Source of the DNA: Salinibacterium sp.
GTDB lineage: Bacteria; Actinomycetota; Actinomycetes; Actinomycetales; Microbacteriaceae
NCBI GenBank assembly: GCA_004297555.1
Contig: SCSV01000416.1
Coordinates: forward strand, 1-5,759
Reading direction: 5' to 3'
Length of the DNA: 5,759 bases
Positions 1 through 4,720 of the stretch are shown in pieces (positions within the stretch are counted from its first letter, which is position 1; each line of letters opens with the position of its first letter). The position numbers and the translations under genes are program-made. The notes under the pieces were generated by a model. It saw nothing but the letters and a program-made list of their open reading frames with translations, was not told the origin of the DNA and searched no databases.

Positions 1-1037
1 GGGTCTTCAACCGTGATGACGTTGATCTCTGGCTTCGCGACCGCGTGCAGAGTCGTGTACAGAGTGGTCGACTTACCGGAACCGGTCGGACCGGTGACCA
101 GGATCATGCCGTAGGGCTTGGTGTATGACGAGCGGTACGCCTCGAAGTTGTGCGGCAGCAGGCGCAACTCTTCCATGCCCATGCCCGTGACGGTGTTGTC
201 CAGGATTCGCATGACGACTTTCTCGCCGAAAACCGTGGGCAGCGTGGCCACGCGGAGGTCAATGGTGCGGCCGCCGTGACTGACTGACATGCGGCCATCC
301 TGAGGCTTTCTGCGCTCGGCGATGTCGATGTCCGACATGATCTTGAGGCGCGAGATCACACCATTGGTCACCGCTTTCGGAGCCGTCTGCATCTCGTGCA
401 GCACGCCGTCAATGCGGTAGCGAACGCGCAATTCGAATTCGCCCGGCTCGATGTGGATGTCCGATGCGTGGTCTTGAATGCCCTGGCTGATCAACAGGTT
501 GACGAAGCGAACGATTGGAGCATCGTCTTCGGATGCCTCTTGCTGCGCGGAAGAGAGAACGAGGTCCGTGCCGCTGCTCTCCTCTTCGAGCGCGGTAGAG
601 AGCGAAACCAGTTCGCCATCGGCGCGGTGGTACCGGTCGATCGCGGCCCGCAGGTCGGAGCGCTCAGCGACAACTGGCCGAGCCTGCATGCGGGATGCGG
701 CGCGCACGTCATCGAGTGCAAATACGTCGCCGGGGTCCACCATCGCGAGCATGAGCGTGTTGGCGACAATGCCGATCGGCAACACTTCGTGCCGTCGGCA
801 CATTGCCGGTGGAACCATCGCAACCGCCGCGCGGTCGATCGGGTAGTCCAACAGTTCGACGAAAGGAAGGCCGGCTTGAGCGGCGCGAGCAGAAGCGATT
901 TGGCTGGGCGTGATATCGCCGCGGTCGAGAAGTTCGAGAACTTGGCCGTCATCTTCGGCAGAAGAACCCGACACGGTGTCGAGCTTCTCGATTGGAACGA
1001 TCCCCCGAAGAATGAGAATTTCTGTTAGAGACGCCAC
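1..1037 (-). CDS. pilB: Type IV pilus / type II secretion assembly ATPase (PilB/GspE family), 3' end missing
   Basis: This encodes a cytoplasmic hexameric ATPase that powers pilus (or pseudopilus) polymerisation. The frame is read on the minus strand from GTG 1037 and stays open to the left edge, giving about 345 residues; full-length members are about 550. Residues 1-137 form the T2SSE_N/MshEN-like N-terminal domain, with a typical stretch around PIGIVANTLMLAMVDPGDVF (87-106). Residues 174-198 (IVRFVNLLI...HASDIHIEP) and 206-213 (RYRIDGVL) are the PilB/GspE N2 signature. PQDGR (245-249) and LRVATLPTVFGEKVVMRIL (261-279) follow. Walker A is GPTGSGKST (316-324), and NVITVEDP closes the window at the Asp-box start. 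Walker B and any tetracysteine zinc motif lie outside. GTG 1037 is chosen because a near-consensus Shine-Dalgarno ends 5 nt upstream; GTG 1046, three codons earlier in frame, is the alternative. Whether it serves a type IV pilus or a secretion system cannot be decided here; the symbol follows the family. Confidence 0.93.
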   Translation of the reverse strand, partial: MASLTEILILRGIVPIEKLDTVSGSSAEDDGQVLELLDRGDITPSQIASARAAQAGLPFVELLDYPIDRAAVAMVPPAMCRRHEVLPIGIVANTLMLAMVDPGDVFALDDVRAASRMQARPVVAERSDLRAAIDRYHRADGELVSLSTALEEESSGTDLVLSSAQQEASEDDAPIVRFVNLLISQGIQDHASDIHIEPGEFELRVRYRIDGVLHEMQTAPKAVTNGVISRLKIMSDIDIAERRKPQDGRMSVSHGGRTIDLRVATLPTVFGEKVVMRILDNTVTGMGMEELRLLPHNFEAYRSSYTKPYGMILVTGPTGSGKSTTLYTTLHAVAKPEINVITVED

Positions 1038-1042
1038 AGTCT

Positions 1043-1050
1043 TCACCCCC
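1043..1050 (-). promoter_or_regulatory. Shine-Dalgarno that decides the pilus ATPase start
   Basis: On the minus strand the bases read GGGGGTGA, a 7 of 8 match to GGAGGTGA, ending 5 nt before GTG 1037. The other in-frame start, GTG 1046, lies inside this motif and has only a distant GAG-type sequence upstream, so 1037 is favoured. Confidence 0.6.
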
Positions 1051-1061
1051 CGGTGATCTCG

Positions 1062-1080
1062 CAGGCAGAATCGCTGCCAG
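1062..1080. repeat. Imperfect inverted repeat in the pilus ATPase leader
   Basis: GGCAG (1064-1068) and CTGCC (1074-1078) pair perfectly around a 5-base loop, and C1062/G1080 pair beyond one A/A mismatch. It lies 25-43 bases upstream of the GTG start. It could be a protein-binding site or a small leader hairpin. A stem this short can occur by chance in GC-rich DNA, so the function is unknown. Confidence 0.35.
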
Positions 1081-1155
1081 ACGGCAAACCTAACGCCGCT
1101 CTGGGGGTAGCACCATACCCGCGATTGGGGTACGTCGGGAGTTAGCCCCGAAACC

Positions 1156-1617
1156 TCAGCTGAACTGCCCCTGGCTGAACCCTGCGGCACCGAATTCGTG
1201 CACCGCGATTTCGACTTCGCGACTCAGGAAGTCGTTGATGCGAGGGGCCACACACTCTTTCAAGACATCCCGGATATCGTCGAGCCGAGCGCCGAGCATT
1301 GTGGTTAAGGCAGCCAAAGCCCGCTGATCGTTGGCCCTCTGCAGCTGCTGAATATGGATCGAGCACAAGCCATCAACGACGAGTTCCTCGGCGTGCGAGG
1401 TGGCGACGTCCTCAGTTGCTTGGAGTAGTGCGGCGAGTAGCGGGTGCATGACGTCGTGCGGCCAGAGCCGGGCATCCGTCGCTTCAGCAAACGGCGAGTC
1501 AATGCACTCGCGGCAGACACCTGTGGAGGATTGCCCTGGAGGTCGCCAGGTTGCAACGTAGGTGAACCAATCGCACAGCACGGTGCCGAGGTGGTCCTCG
1601 ATGGCCATCGGGATCAT
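1156..1617 (-). CDS. Hypothetical protein, 153 aa, with CxxC and HxxxH motifs
   Basis: I do not recognise this family. The product has no signal peptide or membrane span and appears soluble and mostly helical after residue 55. It has a CREC pair (C35, C38), HDVMH (H54, H58) and further cysteines at 15, 85 and 122, so metal binding or redox chemistry is possible but unproven. ATG 1617 is chosen because GAGAGAG lies 6 nt upstream; the open frame runs back to 1752 but that stretch has no convincing ribosome site. ATG 1608 (residue 4) is the other option. Codon third positions are mostly G or C, which supports real coding, but codon choice is looser than in the neighbours (GCT, TTG, ACA, one TTA), hinting at low expression or different ancestry. 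It ends 118 bp upstream of the pilus ATPase start in the same direction, so co-transcription is possible. It is divergent from the response regulator gene. Confidence 0.62.
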   Translation of the reverse strand: MIPMAIEDHLGTVLCDWFTYVATWRPPGQSSTGVCRECIDSPFAEATDARLWPHDVMHPLLAALLQATEDVATSHAEELVVDGLCSIHIQQLQRANDQRALAALTTMLGARLDDIRDVLKECVAPRINDFLSREVEIAVHEFGAAGFSQGQFS

Positions 1618-1637
1618 TGCCAACTCTCTCGGGTGAG

Positions 1638-1710
1638 GGGTGTCTTTTCGGGTAACTGAATGCTCCCAGCCCACGCGAGCGAGGGGCAGTCGTCGCTTCT
1701 CGTGACACCC
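1638..1710. repeat. Separated 7-bp inverted repeat in the divergent intergenic region
   Basis: GGGTGTC at 1638-1644 and GACACCC at 1704-1710 are exact reverse complements with a 59-bp spacer. Each is followed on the plus strand by a similar T-rich then G-rich stretch (TTTTCGGG at 1645-1652 and TTTCGGGG at 1711-1718). This could be a pair of regulator sites between the divergent genes, or a chance match. Confidence 0.25.
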
Positions 1711-1758
1711 TTTCGGGGGGTACGCATGACTTATCGCCCCGGCAACCCCCAATTCGTG

Positions 1759-1771
1759 GCATTGTCAATGC
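1759..1771. promoter_or_regulatory. Perfect 13-bp palindrome, candidate operator for the two-component operon
   Basis: GCATTG, a central T, then CAATGC form a perfect 6-1-6 dyad. It lies 36 bp upstream of the response regulator start codon, in the gap between divergent genes. It is less GC-rich than its surroundings, as many helix-turn-helix operators are. Response regulators often control their own operon, so autoregulation is the simplest reading, but that is inference. I saw no convincing -35/-10 pair around it. Confidence 0.45.
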
Positions 1772-1775
1772 AGAA

Positions 1776-1788
1776 CCGGCTCGGCCGG
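1776..1788. repeat. Short inverted repeat just upstream of the response regulator ribosome site
   Basis: CCGGC (1776-1780) and GCCGG (1784-1788) are complementary around TCG. As RNA this would be a 5-bp GC hairpin ending 8 bases before the Shine-Dalgarno. It overlaps the GGCCGGCC octamer at 1783-1790. Such GC-only repeats are common by chance in this kind of genome. Confidence 0.3.
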
Positions 1789-1796
1789 CCACAACT

Positions 1797-1803
1797 AGGG
1801 AGG
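1797..1803 (+). promoter_or_regulatory. Shine-Dalgarno of the response regulator
   Basis: AGGGAGG ends 4 nt before GTG 1808. It fixes the GTG start of the regulator, whose frame has no better-placed ATG. Confidence 0.7.
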
Positions 1804-1807
1804 CGCC

Positions 1808-2467
1808 GTGCCCGAGAGCTTCCCGTCGCGACCGCTGCGAATCGCGCATGTCGAAGATCACGAGACAGTGCAACTCGGCCTCGCAGCCCTGCTTGCCCCT
1901 GAACCCGACCTCGAACTCCTGCGATCGGCCTTCACGGTTGACGACATCGTGCCACTGCTCGACGAGATCGATCTTGTCGTGCTCGACATCCGGCTATCGG
2001 ACGGGTCGACCATCACAAGCAATCTCAGTCGGCTGCACGAGCATGGCGTGCACGTATTGGCCTTCACGGCCGCCGAAACCGCGAGCGATCTGCGAGCGGC
2101 ATCGAGAGCCGGGGTGCTCGGAATCGTGCGCAAGTCGGAGGCGCGCGAGGTGATTCTCGATGCAATCCGGCAGGCCGGATGCGGCGAAACGGTTGCCACC
2201 ACGGAATGGGCGGCCGCGCTTGATTCCGACCCTGAACTCGAATCCGCCAAGTTGAGCCCCAAGGAACAAGAAGTGCTCGCGCTGTACGCCTCGGGGGACA
2301 AATCGATTACGGTCGCGAATCGCGCTGGACTGTCGACCAACACGGTTGCCGAATATGTGCGCCGCATCCGCCACAAGTACGCGATGGCCGGGCGCCCGGC
2401 CTATACCAAGATCGATCTCTACAAGCGGGCAGTCGAAGACGGCATCCTCCCGCGCCCGGAATCATAG
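1808..2467 (+). CDS. NarL/LuxR-type two-component response regulator
   Basis: This is a 219-residue cytoplasmic DNA-binding regulator, expected to be phosphorylated by the kinase encoded next. The receiver domain spans about 10-125: acidic pocket E16-D17 (IAHVEDHE), phosphoacceptor D60 (LVVLDIRLSDGS), switch T87 (LAFTAAE) and conserved K109 (VRKSE). The output domain from about 148 is a LuxR-type helix-turn-helix: LSPKEQEVLALYASG (149-163), then the turn and recognition helix around VANRAGLSTNTVAEYVRRIR (169-188). The end departs from the textbook LuxR fold: after the recognition helix it reads KYAMAGRPAYTKIDLYKRA (190-208) instead of the usual KLG-type turn and short final helix, giving a longer C-terminal piece. 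I recall this ending in other actinobacterial regulators paired with kinases of this type. GTG 1808 is supported by AGGGAGG 4 nt upstream. The gene heads a three-gene operon, 8 bp before the kinase. Confidence 0.93.
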   Translation: MPESFPSRPLRIAHVEDHETVQLGLAALLAPEPDLELLRSAFTVDDIVPLLDEIDLVVLDIRLSDGSTITSNLSRLHEHGVHVLAFTAAETASDLRAASRAGVLGIVRKSEAREVILDAIRQAGCGETVATTEWAAALDSDPELESAKLSPKEQEVLALYASGDKSITVANRAGLSTNTVAEYVRRIRHKYAMAGRPAYTKIDLYKRAVEDGILPRPES

Positions 2468-2475
2468 GTTCACGA

Positions 2476-3672
2476 ATGAGCGACCCTTCCATCCCGCAAG
2501 CAGCAACGCGATTGATGCGCACGATCACCATCGTGTTTGGAGTGACGGCAATCGCCTTCTTCACCCTCACCATCGGCCCGATCATCACCGAATTGCCCTA
2601 TGTCACCCCTGTCTGGGATCTCGTTGCGGCCATCTTGGTTTTCGGGATGCCGCCCGCCCTCGCAATTGCGTGTCGTCTTCTGGACTTGGCGACGCTCAAA
2701 CGGGCACTCGGAGCCTACGCAGTGATCTTCGCGATCGTCGTCATCACCTGGCTTCCAGCGATGCTCAACCACGCGATGCCGATCGAATTGTCGCCCTGGC
2801 CATTCGGCTTGACCGCCTTGGGCACTGTCCCGGCAGCCCTGGCGTGGCGACCCGCGATCGCATGGGGCTACCTGGTGGCCAACGCCGCCGTGGTTGCGCC
2901 CATTCGTTTTTTCGCCGCTGGCGGGGGCGACCTCGCGGTCGGAGTTCAGGATGCCCTGTTCACCCTCACCTTCGCCTCGATCTTCACCGCGCTCGCCATG
3001 GTCGCGATGCGAAACGGCTACGCGCTCGACAGGCTCGCCACCATCTCCATGGCGAGCGCCGCGCGGGTCGCAGCGAGCGAAGCCAAGACTCGCGAGCAGG
3101 GGCGCCTCGACGCCCTCGTGCACGACGAGGTAATGGCGGCGTTGTACTACGCCTCCCAAGACCAGCCCGAGCTCGATGAATCAGTGCGCCGCCAGGCGGC
3201 ACGGGCACTCAACCAACTCGCGCGAGTGCACTCGGAGGTGGATGGCGAGCAAGCGGTGCCCGTCGACGATTTCGTTACGCGGATGCGATCGATCGCCGCC
3301 ACCCAGACGGCGCCGGTGAGCTTCGAGGTTGCGGGAGAGCGCTCACAACCCATCCCCGGCGCGGTGGCCGCCGCCTTCGCGGAAGCCACGACCGAGGCGC
3401 TGCGCAACAGCGTCGCATACGCCGCAGGCTCAGGAGCGAAGAAGGTGCACGACTCAGTCTCTCGATTGGCCAGAATCGAGCTCAGCACCAACGGCGTGAC
3501 GGTGACCGTCGAAGACGACGGCGTGGGGTTCGACGAACGAACCGTCGAGCCGCACCGATTGGGCATCCTGGTAAGCATTCGCGGCCGACTCGCCGTCGAA
3601 GCCGGGGGGAGCGCGACTGTGGAATCCAAGCCCGACCATGGGGTGCTAGTCAGGATGGATTGGCGATCGTGA
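2476..3672 (+). CDS. Membrane sensor histidine kinase
   Basis: This is a 398-residue inner-membrane kinase, presumed partner of the response regulator upstream. The N-terminal half is a sensor with about six membrane helices (near 14-34, 46-66, 79-95, 108-124, 128-147, 158-178) and little extramembrane sequence, suggesting that it senses something in or at the membrane. A helical linker (about 180-210) leads to the dimerisation helix with phosphoacceptor H216 in DALVHDEV; D217 is the acidic residue expected next to it. This is a variant of the HisKA_3 box, which usually reads RELHDxLGQ. The ATPase domain follows: N box E307 and N311 (EALRNSVAYA), G1 box DDGVGFD (347-353), then HRLGI (360-364) and a terminal GVLVRMDW. 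The ribosome site is weak (TAGG, 7 nt before ATG 2476), so translation may be coupled to the preceding gene. Its stop overlaps the next start by 4 bp. The ligand is unknown. Confidence 0.92.
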   Translation: MSDPSIPQAATRLMRTITIVFGVTAIAFFTLTIGPIITELPYVTPVWDLVAAILVFGMPPALAIACRLLDLATLKRALGAYAVIFAIVVITWLPAMLNHAMPIELSPWPFGLTALGTVPAALAWRPAIAWGYLVANAAVVAPIRFFAAGGGDLAVGVQDALFTLTFASIFTALAMVAMRNGYALDRLATISMASAARVAASEAKTREQGRLDALVHDEVMAALYYASQDQPELDESVRRQAARALNQLARVHSEVDGEQAVPVDDFVTRMRSIAATQTAPVSFEVAGERSQPIPGAVAAAFAEATTEALRNSVAYAAGSGAKKVHDSVSRLARIELSTNGVTVTVEDDGVGFDERTVEPHRLGILVSIRGRLAVEAGGSATVESKPDHGVLVRMDWRS

Positions 3673-4670
3673 GAACACCGATTCGCACTCAGCGTGCCGA
3701 GGTGATGCAACTCACCAATCGCGCGGCGGTGACCTTCATCTGGCTGTACTTCGCGATGAACGCTCTGCTGGCGCTGTGGACCCTCGAGCACATGCGCAGT
3801 CCGTGGCCGACGATCGTGGCGCTGGTGCTGTTCGCGACGGTATGCCTCGCGGTGAGTCTCGACCGCGGCGACAGGCTCTCTCCGGTCGTCTCGATTTTCA
3901 TAATGATCGCCGGGCCAGCCACGGTTCTATTTGTCTCCTGGCACGTTGTGGATGGCGGCTACACCACCTGGTACATCGGCACCGGTACGGTCGCGCTTTT
4001 CTTCATGTGCTTGCGGGGTCGAGTCGCTTGGGCCTGGGTGGGTTTCGCTGCGCTTGTTCTCTCGATCGCGGTGTGGGGGTTCGCCACCGACACCGGGCAG
4101 GCGATGGCGATTGCCATCGTCGCCCGTCAAGTGCCGGTTCTCATTGTGGGCACCCTGGGAGCCATCGGCCTGGATCGCACCGGCGACGACATCGAGCGGA
4201 TGACCGCCCAGGCCTCCGCGCGGGTCACCGCCGAGGCAGCCAGTGTCGCAGCGGCAGCGGAGCGCGCGCTACGCCTCACGGAACTCGAGCACTCGGTCGG
4301 TTCGCTCCTCAACAGGATCGCCAACGGCGAGCGGCTCAGCGCCGAGGATCGACGCGAGTGCGGCCTTGCCGAAGCCGGCCTGCGCGACACCCTGCGAGCA
4401 CGCGCAATGTGCGTGCCACCATTGCTTGCCGCGGCGCGTGAAGCGCGACGCCGAGGCGTCGAGGTGGTGCTGCTCGATGACAGCGAGCCCTCCACCATCT
4501 CGGCGAGCGACCTCGCCGACTTCATCACTGTCGCCTCCGGAGCTCTCGATGCAGCCACCGACGGACGGGTGACCGCACGCCTCCTGCCATCCGGGCGGTC
4601 GAGTATTGGCACCGTCGTCGCCGACGGTGCCGCCTACATTCGCCATGACGTCGAACGGGTGAGCGTCTGA
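3669..4670 (+). CDS. Membrane protein resembling a degenerate histidine kinase (putative pseudokinase)
   Basis: The 333-residue product has about six membrane helices (near 18-38, 48-64, 72-90, 102-117, 119-139, 146-168), then an alanine-rich, probably coiled-coil stretch (175-205). The order matches the kinase encoded just before. LTELEHSVGSLLNRIA (203-218) aligns by eye with the kinase LDALVHDEVMAALYYA, so H208 sits at the phosphoacceptor position, but the following Asp is Ser. The remainder (about 230-333, including RRRGVEVVLLDDSEP) looks like a shortened ATPase fold with no EALRN-type N box and no DxGxG box, so ATP binding or kinase activity is unlikely. I infer a partner that forms heterodimers with, or tunes, the kinase. 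GTG 3669 is chosen because GTGA overlaps the kinase stop, with AGGATGG 10 nt upstream; TTG 3660 and ATG 3705 are alternatives. A terminator follows the stop within 3 bp, which argues against recent truncation. It could instead be an independent sensor protein. Confidence 0.85.
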   Translation: MRTPIRTQRAEVMQLTNRAAVTFIWLYFAMNALLALWTLEHMRSPWPTIVALVLFATVCLAVSLDRGDRLSPVVSIFIMIAGPATVLFVSWHVVDGGYTTWYIGTGTVALFFMCLRGRVAWAWVGFAALVLSIAVWGFATDTGQAMAIAIVARQVPVLIVGTLGAIGLDRTGDDIERMTAQASARVTAEAASVAAAAERALRLTELEHSVGSLLNRIANGERLSAEDRRECGLAEAGLRDTLRARAMCVPPLLAAAREARRRGVEVVLLDDSEPSTISASDLADFITVASGALDAATDGRVTARLLPSGRSSIGTVVADGAAYIRHDVERVSV

Positions 4671-4673
4671 ACG

Positions 4674-4709
4674 CCGAAGGGCCCCACGCTTTCGCATGAG
4701 GCCCTTCGG
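4674..4709. terminator. Hairpin terminator between convergent genes, probably bidirectional
   Basis: CCGAAGGGCC (4674-4683) pairs perfectly with GGCCCTTCGG (4700-4709). After one mismatch the stem continues with CA/TG and GC/GC pairs to a TTTC tetraloop (4690-4693). It starts 3 bp after the operon stop and lies 11 bp past the rpoC stop on the other strand, so it can serve both. Neither side has a run of T, which is common for actinobacterial terminators but leaves efficiency uncertain. Confidence 0.8.
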
Positions 4710-4720
4710 TCGTGAGGCTA

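Noticed and set aside
491..952. 153-codon minus-strand open frame inside the pilus ATPase gene
   Set aside because: It is on the same strand but in a shifted frame. The true frame contains all PilB/GspE motifs and has no stop to the left edge.
396..1028. 210-codon open frame on the plus strand
   Set aside because: It is antisense to the pilus ATPase frame, which carries clear family motifs throughout; the translation shows no domain.
1112..1140. Possible minus-strand promoter for the pilus ATPase: TATGGT at 1112-1117 with TCCCGA 17 bp upstream
   Set aside because: The -10 match is fair, but the -35 has only two matches to TTGACA; not strong enough to annotate without transcription start data.
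1135..1151. TCGGG / CCCGA hairpin with a 7-base loop just after the small gene, possible terminator
   Set aside because: The stem is only 5 bp with no T-run; too weak to support termination in GC-rich DNA.
1726..1902. Possible small plus-strand ORF starting at ATG 1726 with a GGGGGG stretch 5 nt upstream, overlapping the regulator start
   Set aside because: More than half lies inside the regulator gene in another frame, and the Arg/Ala/Pro-rich translation is typical of an out-of-frame reading of GC-rich coding DNA.
2346..3179. 277-codon plus-strand open frame, and a 229-codon minus-strand frame at 2470-3159
   Set aside because: Both lie over the sensor kinase gene in other frames and give low-complexity Arg/His/Gly-rich translations without motifs.
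3147..3791. 214-codon minus-strand open frame
   Set aside because: It is antisense to the kinase and pseudokinase junction, with a Ser/Thr/Ala-rich translation expected from complementing GC-rich coding DNA.
4630..4720. Frameshift truncation of the pseudokinase removing its ATPase boxes
   Set aside because: The terminator hairpin begins 3 bp after the stop and rpoC ends right behind it, so there is no leftover ATPase-coding sequence downstream.
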